Assembly (NCBI RefSeq): GCF_001719165.1
Contig: NZ_CP017057.1
Location: forward strand, 186,001 to 250,000
Direction: 5' to 3'
DNA from: Erythrobacter litoralis
Lineage (GTDB): Bacteria; Pseudomonadota; Alphaproteobacteria; Sphingomonadales; Sphingomonadaceae
Length of the DNA: 64,000 bases
The notes beneath the pieces were generated by a model, which saw nothing but the letters and a program-made list of their open reading frames with translations, was not told the DNA's origin and searched no databases. Position 1 is the first letter of the stretch; each line of letters starts with the position of its first letter. Both the position numbers and the translations under genes were made by a program. Of the stretch, positions 18,442-27,339 are shown one piece after another.

Positions 18442-19008
18442 ATGGCGGAGACGATGACCATAGAGGGACGGCTCTCGCCCGACGAGATCAAGGCGCTGGT
18501 GCGCACCGTGCCGGATTTTCCGGTGCCCGGCATCCAGTTTCGCGACATCACCACGGTCATCGGCCACCCGCGCGCGCTCGCCTCGAGCGTCCACCACCTC
18601 GCCGACATGGCGAGGGAAGGCGGCGCCGAGGACATCGCGGGGATGGAAGCGCGCGGCTTCATCTTCGGGGCGGCCGTCTCGATCGCGCTCGGCACCGGCT
18701 TCATCCCGGTGCGCAAGCCCGGCAAGCTGCCGGTCGAGGTGATCGGGGTCGAATACGATCTCGAATACGGCAAGGACCGGCTCGAAATGGACCCGGGCGC
18801 GATCCGGCCGGGGCAGAAGGTCTCGATCGTCGACGATCTCATCGCCACCGGCGGCACGGCGCTCGCCGCGATCGAATTGCTGCGCCGCGCCGGCGCGGTG
18901 GTCGAACAGGCGCTGTTCGTAATCGACCTGCCCGATCTCGGCGGCGCGCGGCGCCTGCGCGAGGCGGGCGTCGACGTGCGCACGCTGATGGAATTCGAAG
19001 GCGAATAG
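18442..19008 (+). CDS. apt: Adenine phosphoribosyltransferase
   Basis: This 188-residue purine-salvage enzyme converts adenine and PRPP to AMP. The PRPP-binding motif V-S-I-V-D-D-L-I-A-T-G-G-T is complete. E-A-R-G-F-I-F-G and V-R-K-P-G-K-L-P are the typical adenine-site and flexible-loop segments. Length fits the family (~180). It lies downstream of the petABC terminator and probably has its own promoter within the ~40 bp before the start, or shares read-through. Confidence 0.95.
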   Translation: MAETMTIEGRLSPDEIKALVRTVPDFPVPGIQFRDITTVIGHPRALASSVHHLADMAREGGAEDIAGMEARGFIFGAAVSIALGTGFIPVRKPGKLPVEVIGVEYDLEYGKDRLEMDPGAIRPGQKVSIVDDLIATGGTALAAIELLRRAGAVVEQALFVIDLPDLGGARRLREAGVDVRTLMEFEGE

Positions 19009-19095
19009 AAGCTCCGGCGGCAGCCGCCGGCCGGACATGATCGGAACGCCCGCGCAGGCGAGGCATTGATCCAGCGGGAGGACCCCGAGCCAGGC

Positions 19096-21027
19096 ATGGA
19101 ATCGCAAGCACTCGTCATCGCCGCGATCGGCGTCCTCGGTATCGGGGCGCAGTGGCTCGCCTGGCGCACGGGCTGGCCGGCCATCGTGCTGATGCTGGCG
19201 GCAGGCTTCCTCGCGGGGCCGGTCGCGGGCGAATTCGGATATCGCCTGATCGATCCCGAAGGCGCTTTCGGAGACCTCCTCGATCCCGCCATCGGCATCG
19301 GCGTCGCGCTGATCCTGTTCGAGGGCGGGCTCAGCCTCGACCTCAGGGAATTGCGGGATTCGGGCAGCGCGGTCTGGCGGCTCGCCACTGTCGGCGTCGC
19401 CGTGGGCTGGGCGCTCGGCGCCGTCGCGGCGAGCGAGATCGCCGGGCTCGCCTGGCCGGTCGCGGTGCTGTTCGGGGGCATCCTGATCGTCACCGGTCCG
19501 ACCGTCGTCATACCGCTGCTGCGGCAGGCGAACATCCAGACGCGGCCTAGCAACATCCTCAAGTGGGAAGGCATCGTCAACGACCCCACCGGGGCGCTGT
19601 GCGCCGTCATCGCCTATGAATATTTCCGCCGCATCAACGAATTTCCGGACGCGACGCTGGTCGACGTGGTCCCGCCGCTGATCATCGCCGCGATCCTCGC
19701 CGGCCTCATCGGCTATGCCGCCGCGCGCGCGGTCGCCTTCGTCTTTCCGCGCGGGGGCATTCCCGAATATCTCAAGGTCCCGGTCCTGTTCTCGACCGTG
19801 ATCGGGGTATTCGTGCTCACCAACCAGATCGAACACGAAGCCGGCCTCGTCGCCGTAACCGTGATGGGCGTCACGCTCGCCAACACCGATTTCACTTCGC
19901 TGAGATCGATCCACCCCTTCAAGGAAAATGTGGCGGTCCTGCTGGTATCGGGCATCTTCATCCTGCTTTCGGCCAGCCTGACGCCGTCCGACCTCGCCTA
20001 TCTCGACCCGCGCGAACCCGTCGGCCAGCGCTTCGCGCTGTTCGTGCTGGTCCTGCTGTTCTTGGTGCGGCCGTTGACCGTTCTCATCAGCCTGCTCGGT
20101 TCGCGCGTTCCGTGGAACGAGCGCCTGTTCGTCGCCTGGATCGCCCCGCGCGGCATCGTGCTGGTGGCGATCTCGGGCCTGTTCGCGCTGCGGCTCGCCG
20201 ATCTGGGCTATGGCGATGGCCAGGTGCTGACCGCACTCAGTTTCGCGGTCGTCTTCGCGACCGTCGTCGCGCATGGCTTCACCGTCGATATCGTCGCCCG
20301 CTGGCTGGGCGTGAAGGGCACGTCGCGGCCCGGCCTGCTGATCGTCGGGTCGACCCCGTGGACGATCGCGCTCGCCAAGGAGATGCAGGCGCTCAAGACC
20401 CCGATCATGATCGTCGACGCGAGCTGGCAGAGGCTCGGCGCGGCGCGGCGCGAGGGGCTGCCGTTCTATCACGGCGAAATCCTGAACGAGGCGACCGAAC
20501 ACAATCTCGACCTGTCACCCTATCAGGTGCTGGTCGCAGCGACCGATAACGAGGCCTACAACGCGCTCGTCTGCAATGAATTCGCCCACGAGATCGGGCG
20601 TGACAGCGTCTATCAGCTGGGCGAGAGCCGGGACGAGAACGACCGCCATTCGCTGCCCGAATCGATCCGCGGGCGCGCCCTGTTCGAAAGCGGTTTCGGC
20701 GTCGCCGACGTGAACGAACGCCAGCAGCAGGGTTGGGTCTTCCGCAAGACCAAGCTCAGCGACGCCTTCGCCTTCGAGGATGCGCAGCAGAAGCTGCCCG
20801 ACAGCGCCAACATGCTGCTGCTCGTGCGGGGCGGGGGGACGCTGCGTTTCTTCACCCATGCCGCGCGGCCCGAACCACGCGCCGGGGACGTGATCATCTC
20901 CTTCTCGCCGCCGCAATTGAAGACCCCGGAAGGGAAAGCGGCGAAGCGCGCGGCGAAGGAGGCCGGACGTCAGAAATCCGAGGACAACGCCACAAGGAAA
21001 CCCGGGGGCAAGCCCCAGCCCGGCTAA
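19096..21027 (+). CDS. Na+/H+ antiporter (CPA1-type) with C-terminal TrkA-like domain
   Basis: This 643-residue cation/proton antiporter has about twelve hydrophobic segments in residues 1-400, with the ion-site motif G-I-V-N-D-P-T-G. A cytosolic Rossmann-like TrkA_N domain begins G-L-L-I-V-G-S near residue 414 and contains M-I-V-D-A-S. The last ~40 residues are Lys/Ala-rich and low complexity. GGGAGGA precedes ATG 19096. Such fused antiporters (KefB- or NhaP-like) control pH and Na+ or K+, and the nucleotide-binding domain gates transport. The exact ion is not decidable. It stands alone between apt and the OmpA lipoprotein gene. Confidence 0.88.
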   Translation: MESQALVIAAIGVLGIGAQWLAWRTGWPAIVLMLAAGFLAGPVAGEFGYRLIDPEGAFGDLLDPAIGIGVALILFEGGLSLDLRELRDSGSAVWRLATVGVAVGWALGAVAASEIAGLAWPVAVLFGGILIVTGPTVVIPLLRQANIQTRPSNILKWEGIVNDPTGALCAVIAYEYFRRINEFPDATLVDVVPPLIIAAILAGLIGYAAARAVAFVFPRGGIPEYLKVPVLFSTVIGVFVLTNQIEHEAGLVAVTVMGVTLANTDFTSLRSIHPFKENVAVLLVSGIFILLSASLTPSDLAYLDPREPVGQRFALFVLVLLFLVRPLTVLISLLGSRVPWNERLFVAWIAPRGIVLVAISGLFALRLADLGYGDGQVLTALSFAVVFATVVAHGFTVDIVARWLGVKGTSRPGLLIVGSTPWTIALAKEMQALKTPIMIVDASWQRLGAARREGLPFYHGEILNEATEHNLDLSPYQVLVAATDNEAYNALVCNEFAHEIGRDSVYQLGESRDENDRHSLPESIRGRALFESGFGVADVNERQQQGWVFRKTKLSDAFAFEDAQQKLPDSANMLLLVRGGGTLRFFTHAARPEPRAGDVIISFSPPQLKTPEGKAAKRAAKEAGRQKSEDNATRKPGGKPQPG

Positions 21028-21066
21028 GCGCCGCGCCCCGATCAAGCAGACGGAAATGAGGAGCAG

Positions 21067-21687
21067 ATGACAATTTCGAAATACCTGGCCCCGCTGGCAC
21101 TGGCCCTCGGCCTCGCCGCGTGCCAGGCCCAGAACGACGAATCCGAAGACTCGCAATCCGGTCCGGCGGCCGAAGAGCCGACGCCGACCGGTCAACCCGA
21201 AGGCGGGGATGACCCGGCTCCGGTCTCGATCCTGCGCCCCGATATCGCGCCGCCCGAATTGCCGGAAGTGCCGCTTGAACCGCTTGAGGTGACGATCGGC
21301 TTTCCCGAAGCCTCGATGGAACTGGACGAACAGGCGGTTTCAAAGCTCGAAGGCGTGCTCGAATCCGAACAGCTCGCCTCCGGCGCGACGATCGTGCTGC
21401 GCTCGCACACCGATTCCGAAGGCAGCGACAAGGGCAATATGCGCGCCTCGGAAAAGCGCGGCGGGCTGGTCAGGGACTGGCTGGTCGAACGCGGGATAGA
21501 ACCCGGGCGGATCAGGGTCATCGCTTTCGGCGAGCAGAACCCGGTCGCGCCCAATGCCCTGCCCGACGGTTCGCCCAATTCGAAGGGGCGTGCGCTCAAC
21601 CGCAGGGTGGAGATCGCGGTCGTCCCCGTGCCCGAGGAAACCGTGCCCGAAACGCCCTCGGAAGCGAGCGCAGAGGCGGAAGGCTAG
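21067..21687 (+). CDS. OmpA-family peptidoglycan-associated lipoprotein
   Basis: This is a 206-residue outer-membrane lipoprotein candidate. The signal peptide ends with a lipobox L-A-A-C (C19), an acidic Pro/Glu-rich linker covers residues ~20-75, and the OmpA-like domain shows the peptidoglycan-binding pattern H-T-D-S-E-G-S-D, then L-V-x-R-G-I and N-R-R-V-E-I. The C-terminus is a Glu-rich tail. The expected N-x-x-L-S-x-x-R-A motif is degenerate here (N-M-R-A-S-E-K-R). It is convergent with cysQ, overlapping by four bases. Confidence 0.85.
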   Translation: MTISKYLAPLALALGLAACQAQNDESEDSQSGPAAEEPTPTGQPEGGDDPAPVSILRPDIAPPELPEVPLEPLEVTIGFPEASMELDEQAVSKLEGVLESEQLASGATIVLRSHTDSEGSDKGNMRASEKRGGLVRDWLVERGIEPGRIRVIAFGEQNPVAPNALPDGSPNSKGRALNRRVEIAVVPVPEETVPETPSEASAEAEG

Positions 21688-22421
21688 CGCAGCGCAGCCA
21701 CGCGGCGCAGGACCTCGTCCGCCAGTTCGGCGCGGCAGATGAGCAGGTCGGGAAGATAGGTGTCCGCGTTGTTGTAGCGGATCGGCGAACCGTCGATGCG
21801 CGAACAATGCAGGCCGTGCGCGGCCGCCACTGCGACGGGCGCGCAGCTGTCCCATTCATATTGCCCGCCCGAATGGAGGTAGATTTCCGCATCGCCGCGC
21901 ACCACCGCCATCGCCTTGGCTCCGGCGCTGCCCATCGGGACGAGTTCCCCGCCCATCCCGGCGCACACCTCCTCCGCCTCGCGCGCGGGGCGGCTGCGGC
22001 TGACGAGGAAGCGCGGGCGCGCGGCGACCGGGCCAAGCGGGGTGGGACGGTCGGAACGAAGGACCGTGCCGCTGCCAAGCCCCGGTAGCGCCACTGCGCC
22101 GACCTTCGCCTCGCCGCCGATGGAAAGCCCGACATGCACCGCCCAGTCAGAGCGCTGTTCGCCGTATTCGCGCGTCCCGTCGACCGGATCGACGATCCAG
22201 ACGCGCTCCTTGTCCAGCCTTTCGGTGCTGTCCTTTTCCTCTTCGGAAAGAAGCCCGTCATCGCCCCGCGCGGCGCGGATCGCGTGGCACAGGAATTCAT
22301 TGGCGGTCGCATCGCCCGCGCTGCCCAGCGCTTTTCCCTCGAACATCGCGCTCGCGCGGACTTCGATCAGGATGCGCCCCGCGACCTCGGCGAGATGCGC
22401 CGCCAGTTCTGCGTCGGTCAT
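21684..22421 (-). CDS. cysQ: 3'(2'),5'-bisphosphate nucleotidase CysQ
   Basis: This 245-residue member of the inositol monophosphatase superfamily hydrolyses PAP made during sulfate assimilation. The metal motif W-I-V-D-P-V-D-G-T is intact, preceded by the E-E-K region, and a C-terminal W-D-S-C-A-P-V-A-V motif is present. It lies 19 bp after the cysN/C fusion on the same strand, so it recycles the by-product of the pathway encoded just upstream. Location and motif together make CysQ more likely than an inositol phosphatase. Confidence 0.9.
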   Translation of the reverse strand: MTDAELAAHLAEVAGRILIEVRASAMFEGKALGSAGDATANEFLCHAIRAARGDDGLLSEEEKDSTERLDKERVWIVDPVDGTREYGEQRSDWAVHVGLSIGGEAKVGAVALPGLGSGTVLRSDRPTPLGPVAARPRFLVSRSRPAREAEEVCAGMGGELVPMGSAGAKAMAVVRGDAEIYLHSGGQYEWDSCAPVAVAAAHGLHCSRIDGSPIRYNNADTYLPDLLICRAELADEVLRRVAALR

Positions 22422-22440
22422 GATGCCCCTCTTGCGCCGC

Positions 22441-24357
22441 TCACTTCAGCGGCAGGATCGCGTCGATGATGTGCTGCGCTGCCTCGCCGGGCGTCATCTC
22501 GACCGTGTTGACGGTGATCTCCGGATTTTCCGGCGGTTCATAGGGGCTGTCGATCCCGGTGAAGTTCTTGAGCTGGCCAGAACGCGCCTTGGCATAAAGG
22601 CCCTTCACGTCGCGCTGTTCGGCGACTTCGAGCGGGGTGTCGACAAAGATCTCGATGAATTCGCCTTCCGCCAGCATGTCGCGCACCATGCGCCGTTCGG
22701 CCCGGAAGGGGCTGATGAAGGCGGTGAGGACGATAAGGCCGGCATCCGCCATCAGTTTGGCGACCTCGCCGACCCGGCGGATATTCTCGATCCGGTCGTT
22801 CTCGGTGAAGCCGAGATCGCGGTTGAGGCCGTGGCGGACATTGTCCCCGTCGAGCAGGAAGGTGTGCCGGTTCATCACCGCGAGGCGCTTTTCCACCTCG
22901 TTGGCGATGGTCGACTTGCCCGAGCCCGACAGGCCGGTGAACCACAGCACGCGCGGCACCTGGTTCTTGAGCGCCGCATGGTCCTCGCGCGTCACGGTGG
23001 TCGGCTGCCAGTGCACGTTCTGGGCGCGGCGCAGCGAATACTGGATCATCCCTGCGCCCACCGTTGCATTGGTGAACTTGTCGATCAGGATGAAGCCGCC
23101 CAGCTGCCGGCTGCTTTCATAGGCTTCGAACGTGATCGGCCGGTCGGTCGCGAAATCCGCGACCCCGATGGAATTGAGCTCGAGCGTCTTGGCTGCCAGG
23201 CGATCGAGCGTGTTCACGTCGATCTCGTATTCGGGCTCCTGCACATTGGCGGTGACCGTCTGAGTGCCGAGCTTGAGCCAATAGCCGCGTCCGGGTTTAA
23301 GCGCCTGTTCCGAAAGCCACACGAAGGTCGCGCGGAACTGGTCGGAGGCCTCCGGAGGATCGCCAGCCGCCGCGATAACATCGCCGCGGCTGCAATCGAC
23401 CTCGTCTTCGAGCGTGATCGTGACCGACTGGCCCGACACCGCCGCATCGAGATCGCCGTCGAATGTTGCAATCGACTTGACCTTGCTGGTCTTACCCGCG
23501 GGCACGATCCGCACCGGATCGCCGGGGCGCACCGTTCCGCTCGCGATCAGGCCCGAAAAGCCGCGAAAGTCGAGATTGGGGCGGTTGACCCACTGCACCG
23601 CCATTCGGAACGGGCGCTCCTGTGCGGCGGTGGCGGCGACCTCGACGCTCTCGAGATGCTCGATCAGCGACGGCCCGCCATACCAGCCGGTATTCTCGGA
23701 CGGTGCCCTGGTGATGTTGTCGCCCTTGAAGCCCGAGATCGGGATCGCGCTGAACTCCTCGATTCCCACTTCCTTGGCGAAGGCGCGGTAATCGGCGACG
23801 ATGTGTTCGAAGGTGGAATGGTCGTAATCGACGAGGTCCATCTTGTTCACCGCCAGCACGATGTGGCGGATGCCGAGCAGGTGGACGAGATAGGAATGGC
23901 GCCGCGTCTGCTGCAGGACGCCCTTGCGCGCATCCACCAGGATCACCGCGCAATCGGCGGTGGAGGCGCCGGTAACCATGTTGCGGGTGTATTGTTCGTG
24001 CCCGGGCGTGTCGGCGACGATGAACTTGCGTTTCTCGGTCGCGAAGAAGCGATAGGCGACATCGATCGTGATGCCCTGTTCGCGCTCCGCCGAAAGCCCG
24101 TCGACCAGCAGGGCGAAGTCGATCTCCTGCCCCTGCGTCCCGTGGCGCCTGCTGTCGGCCTCCAGCGCGGCGAGCTGGTCCTCGAAGATCATCTTCGAAT
24201 CGTAGAGCAGCCGCCCGATCAGCGTCGATTTGCCGTCATCCACGCTGCCGCAGGTGATGAAGCGCAGCAGCCCCTTGTGCTGGTGCTGGTGGAGATAGGC
24301 GTCGATATCCTCGGCGATGAGAGCGTCGGCGACGAAACCGGATGCGGGACCTTCCAT
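22441..24357 (-). CDS. cysN/cysC: Bifunctional sulfate adenylyltransferase subunit 1 / adenylylsulfate kinase (CysN-CysC fusion)
   Basis: This 638-residue fusion protein resembles NodQ. Residues ~30-450 are the CysN GTPase that drives APS synthesis with CysD, with P-loop [15 protein letters not shown] and N-K-M-D. Residues ~470-638 are APS kinase, with P-loop G-L-S-G-S-G-K-S-T at 475-483 and D-G-D-N-V-R-H-G. It therefore makes APS and phosphorylates it to PAPS. Its ATG overlaps the cysD stop by one base (TGATG). The order cysD, cysN/C, cysQ is a complete sulfate-activation operon. Confidence 0.95.
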   Translation of the reverse strand: MEGPASGFVADALIAEDIDAYLHQHQHKGLLRFITCGSVDDGKSTLIGRLLYDSKMIFEDQLAALEADSRRHGTQGQEIDFALLVDGLSAEREQGITIDVAYRFFATEKRKFIVADTPGHEQYTRNMVTGASTADCAVILVDARKGVLQQTRRHSYLVHLLGIRHIVLAVNKMDLVDYDHSTFEHIVADYRAFAKEVGIEEFSAIPISGFKGDNITRAPSENTGWYGGPSLIEHLESVEVAATAAQERPFRMAVQWVNRPNLDFRGFSGLIASGTVRPGDPVRIVPAGKTSKVKSIATFDGDLDAAVSGQSVTITLEDEVDCSRGDVIAAAGDPPEASDQFRATFVWLSEQALKPGRGYWLKLGTQTVTANVQEPEYEIDVNTLDRLAAKTLELNSIGVADFATDRPITFEAYESSRQLGGFILIDKFTNATVGAGMIQYSLRRAQNVHWQPTTVTREDHAALKNQVPRVLWFTGLSGSGKSTIANEVEKRLAVMNRHTFLLDGDNVRHGLNRDLGFTENDRIENIRRVGEVAKLMADAGLIVLTAFISPFRAERRMVRDMLAEGEFIEIFVDTPLEVAEQRDVKGLYAKARSGQLKNFTGIDSPYEPPENPEITVNTVEMTPGEAAQHIIDAILPLK

Positions 24358-25262
24358 CAGAAATACCCCTCCTGCTTCTTGTCTTCCATCGAGGCCGACT
24401 GGCCCTTGTCGATCGCGCGCCCCTGCCTTTCCGAACCGGTCGCAAGCAGCATTTCCTGGATGATCGCGTTCATGTCCGTCGCCTCGCTTTCCGTCGCGCC
24501 GGTCAGCGGATAGCAGCCCAGGGTGCGGAAACGGACCGAGCGCTCGATCACTTCCTCGCCGTCCTCGAAACGGAAGCGGTCATCGTCGACCATGAGGATC
24601 AGCCCGTCGCGCGTCACCGTCGGGCGCTTCTTCGACAAATAGAGCGGGACGATGTCGATCTTCTCGAGCGCGATGTACTGCCAGACGTCGAGCTCGGTCC
24701 AGTTCGAGATCGGGAAGACGCGGATGCTCTCGCCCTTGTTTTTTTTCGCGTTGTAGAGGTTCCACAGCTCGGGCCGCTGGTTCTTGGGGTCCCACCGGTG
24801 CGCGGCGTTGCGGAACGAGAACACGCGCTCCTTCGCCCGCGCCTTTTCCTCGTCGCGTCGCCCGCCGCCGAAGGCCGCGTCGAAGCCGTGCTCGCTCAAG
24901 GCGCGCTTTAGTGGCTCGGTCAACTGGGCCTGCGAATAGAGCGCGCTGCCGGTGTCGAAGGGATTGATGCCCTGTGCCTCCGCTTCTTCGTTCTGCGCGA
25001 CGATCAGTTCCAGCCCATATTCGCGCACGGTCCGGTCACGGTGGTCGAGAAGATCGCTGAAATCCCAACCGCTCGCCACGTGCAGCATCGGGAAGGGCGG
25101 CGGGGAAGGGTGAAAGGCCTTGCGCGCGAGATGCAGCATGACCGAGCTGTCCTTGCCCACCGAATAGAGCATGACCGGGTTTTCCGCCTCGGCCACGACT
25201 TCGCGGAAGATATGGATGCTCTCGGCCTCGAGCCGCTGAAGATGGGTAAGCGTCGTCGTCAT
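24357..25262 (-). CDS. cysD: Sulfate adenylyltransferase subunit 2
   Basis: This 301-residue catalytic ATP-sulfurylase subunit makes APS from sulfate and ATP with CysN. The PP-loop is S-V-G-K-D-S-S-V-M, and the typical G-R-R-D-E-E-K-A-R and [12 protein letters not shown] segments follow. ATG 25262 matches the family start (MTTTLTHL); an earlier ATG adds twelve unrelated residues. It is the first gene of the operon; its promoter should lie in the long gap to the right. Confidence 0.95.
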   Translation of the reverse strand: MTTTLTHLQRLEAESIHIFREVVAEAENPVMLYSVGKDSSVMLHLARKAFHPSPPPFPMLHVASGWDFSDLLDHRDRTVREYGLELIVAQNEEAEAQGINPFDTGSALYSQAQLTEPLKRALSEHGFDAAFGGGRRDEEKARAKERVFSFRNAAHRWDPKNQRPELWNLYNAKKNKGESIRVFPISNWTELDVWQYIALEKIDIVPLYLSKKRPTVTRDGLILMVDDDRFRFEDGEEVIERSVRFRTLGCYPLTGATESEATDMNAIIQEMLLATGSERQGRAIDKGQSASMEDKKQEGYF

Positions 25263-25888
25263 GGCGGCCTGACCTAGGCGAAGACGCAAGGGCCGCAAGC
25301 AAGTTTTGCAAGCGCGCGGTCAAGCGAGGCTATAAGGGGGTGGCCGACCGGGTGACGGAGATGGAAAGGGTAAGGGAACCCCACCCTCATTCCCGTGCCT
25401 CTGAGAACCCCAGAAAACCGTGGTTTTTTGGTTGGATGGGAGGCCTCCATTCGGCTGTGTGAGAAGGTCAAGGACTAGTTTTGGGCACCGGCCCGATCTC
25501 ATTAATCCTTCAAGCCTGCGCCGCCGCGATATCGGGGGGGCAAGCTTCTCGCGAGTTGCGGCATACGCGAAAGCAGGCCCTGCATTCAGTTTCGTTTTTC
25601 GGACACTATCTGACTTGGTCATGAGAACGGGTCCGACCCGCGTTATCCGACCATCGACATCTCGGTTAGGCGCCTGGGCGGGTCAACCAATCGGCTGAAA
25701 TCCTCCCAATTCGGGACGGGCGATATGGATTCCGAATGCGTACACTTGCGCCGAGGTTAATGACAAGTTAGCAAAGCTTTCCGACTGGTTAAGGGCGAGA
25801 CGGCCCCTAACGGTTGCGGCCTGGAACGTCTTGCCCGGAGCAAGAGATCCGGTGTCCGGCGTAGTTAATTTTGGACAAGAGGGAATCT
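25263..25888. other. 626-bp gap between cysD and the pilin gene
   Basis: No credible gene is seen. The gap must hold the promoters of cysD (leftward) and of the fimbrial operon (rightward). Base composition changes within it, from GC-rich next to cysD to much more AT-rich near the pilin. A hairpin lies at 25410-25431. A TTGCAA box at 25306 and TATAAG at 25331 are 19 bp apart, too far for a good sigma-70 promoter. Open frames of 92-100 codons on both strands lack a Shine-Dalgarno and family features. Confidence 0.6.
25410..25431. terminator. Hairpin with T-rich arm in the cysD-pilin gap
   Basis: CCAGAAAACC and GGTTTTTTGG pair over ten positions (one G-T wobble) around a two-base centre, or nine positions with a four-base loop. 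The T-rich right arm gives it a terminator look. No gene ends next to it, so its role is unclear. Confidence 0.35.
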
Positions 25889-26440
25889 ATGATGAAAAAA
25901 TTGCTTGTTGTTAGCGCGGCCATCGCCGCTACCGCTACTCCGGCGGCCGCCCAGACCCTGACCTACGAACTTGAAGCCGAAGTCGCTGTGAAATGCGGTG
26001 TTTACAAGTTCGACGGCCCTTCCGTTCCGGTGAATTTCGCCGATTTGTCCACCACCCCTTCTGACACCTTCATCACTGAGAGCGCCGGCTCGGCTACCTA
26101 TCGCTGCAACGCTCCGGGCGGTTTCACCCGCACGATCTCGTCAGCCAATGGTGGCGTGATGATCCGCACCGGATCTTCGGGCGGTGCAGGCAACTCCATC
26201 CCCTTTGAAATGAGCCATGGCGGCGGTAGCGGTTTGGGCACCGGCGGTTTCGTTCCGCTGACCTCCAACGTCATCAGCAACCTTGGCGGTTCCACCGCAT
26301 TCCTCAACGGCCAGACGGGTGGCGTGAACTTCCGCGTAGCTGGTGTGGCTGCGGCTCCGGGTGGGAACGAAGCGCCGGGCACGACCGTATTCGCCGGGGA
26401 CTACACCGATATTGTGACCATTTCGGTCGTGGCGAACTGA
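25889..26440 (+). CDS. Spore coat protein U-type fimbrial major subunit (archaic chaperone-usher pilin)
   Basis: This 183-residue secreted protein has a clear signal peptide ending A-A-A before Q-T-L. It has two cysteines (near residues 37 and 74) in the spacing of the pilin-fold disulfide, a Gly/Ser-rich middle, and the C-terminal G-D-Y-T-D-I-V-T-I-S-V-V, the last-strand pattern of spore-coat-U/archaic pilins. It is the first gene before a chaperone, usher and tip gene, as in Csu-type loci. AAGAGGGA precedes two adjacent ATGs; the first is used. As the first gene it should be the major subunit. Confidence 0.82.
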   Translation: MMKKLLVVSAAIAATATPAAAQTLTYELEAEVAVKCGVYKFDGPSVPVNFADLSTTPSDTFITESAGSATYRCNAPGGFTRTISSANGGVMIRTGSSGGAGNSIPFEMSHGGGSGLGTGGFVPLTSNVISNLGGSTAFLNGQTGGVNFRVAGVAAAPGGNEAPGTTVFAGDYTDIVTISVVAN

Positions 26441-26516
26441 GCTTACCATGATCTAAGTGTGGGAAGCGGGCGCCGTTCCGGTTGCCCGCTTCCTGATTCT
26501 CGGGGGGAGTGCATTG

Positions 26517-27233
26517 ATGTCTTGTGTGATCAAGCGCCTTCTGGCCGCGCTCTTTGCTGTTGCCGTGCTGGTCGGAACAGAGCCATCGGCATATGCGTAT
26601 GAAGTTGCGCCGATGCGGGTTGCGCTGGTGCCTGCCGAGGGCCGGACCAATTCGACAATAACGGTTAACAACATTCGTGATGCGGAGCTCCCCGTTGAAA
26701 TCTTCGTCAAACGCCGTGTTATCGCGGAGGACGGAACGCAGAGTTTTGAGCCAGCTGAGGACGACTTCATCGTTTTCCCTCCGCAGGTGGCGATACCAGC
26801 GGGCCAGTCGCAAGCCTTCCGCTTCGAATATATCGGCCCGCCGCCGACAGATGCCGCCCTCGGATACGTCATCGAGGTGGCCGAGGTTCCGGTGGTGCCA
26901 CCCGGCTTCAGTGGTGTTCAGTTCGCCTATAATTTCGGTGTGGCCGTGTATGTCGAGCCGCCACGCGCCTTCGTCAAGCTTGCCACCGAGGCCCGTATTG
27001 AGAACGGCCAACTTCTGCTGGATGTAACCAACAGCGGGAGCAAGTATGCTTTATTGAGTAATATGGAGCTGGTGCTGGTGGTGGACGGCAACCGGCAGGT
27101 CTATGATCCGGCCATGCTGGCCGAATTGATCCAGAACGGACTTGTTGCTCCAGGTGGGCGGATTTCTTTTGCTATGATGGTGGAAGGCGTGCCGGCCTCC
27201 GGCTCCGTTCAGGCCGAATTCCGGCAGCCTTAG
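26517..27233 (+). CDS. Fimbrial periplasmic chaperone (PapD-like, archaic type)
   Basis: This 238-residue periplasmic chaperone has a signal peptide (ending A-Y-A before Y-E-V). The N-terminal Ig domain follows with V-A-P-M-R-V and the pattern T-V-N-N, then V-E-I-F-V-K-R-R. It also has the F-P-P-Q, I-P-A-G-Q-S-Q and F-R-F-E-Y motifs, which place it in the archaic (CsuC-like) PapD superfamily. It would stabilise pilin subunits by donor-strand complementation and deliver them to the usher. ATG 26517 follows GGGGGGAG by eight bases. It is the second gene of the operon. Confidence 0.9.
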   Translation: MSCVIKRLLAALFAVAVLVGTEPSAYAYEVAPMRVALVPAEGRTNSTITVNNIRDAELPVEIFVKRRVIAEDGTQSFEPAEDDFIVFPPQVAIPAGQSQAFRFEYIGPPPTDAALGYVIEVAEVPVVPPGFSGVQFAYNFGVAVYVEPPRAFVKLATEARIENGQLLLDVTNSGSKYALLSNMELVLVVDGNRQVYDPAMLAELIQNGLVAPGGRISFAMMVEGVPASGSVQAEFRQP

Positions 27234-27256
27234 GGTCTAGTTGGCCTGCTCGTGAG

Positions 27257-27316
27257 AGGGGAGGGCAAGCCGTCGACGGTGATGCGCCACTGGCGCACTC
27301 ACGGCGCCACTCCCCT
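27257..27316 (+). promoter_or_regulatory. Nested hairpins between chaperone and usher genes
   Basis: AGGGGAG at 27257 pairs with CTCCCCT at 27310, and the latter runs into TTAG. Inside lies GTGATGCGCCA paired with TGGCGCA-C-TCAC (27279-27302). The pair of nested stems ends 24 bp before the usher start. It could attenuate transcription into the usher, giving less usher than pilin and chaperone. Confidence 0.4.
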
Positions 27317-27339
27317 TTAGCCGGCCTCTGGGGGCGTGG

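Noticed and set aside
25305..25336. Sigma-70 promoter TTGCAA / TATAAG in the cysD-pilin gap
   Set aside because: The spacing is 19 bp and no gene follows within 500 bp; not strong enough to list as a promoter.
25320..25698. Small open frames of 92-100 codons on both strands in the cysD-pilin gap
   Set aside because: They lack a Shine-Dalgarno, signal peptide or domain and overlap each other antisense.
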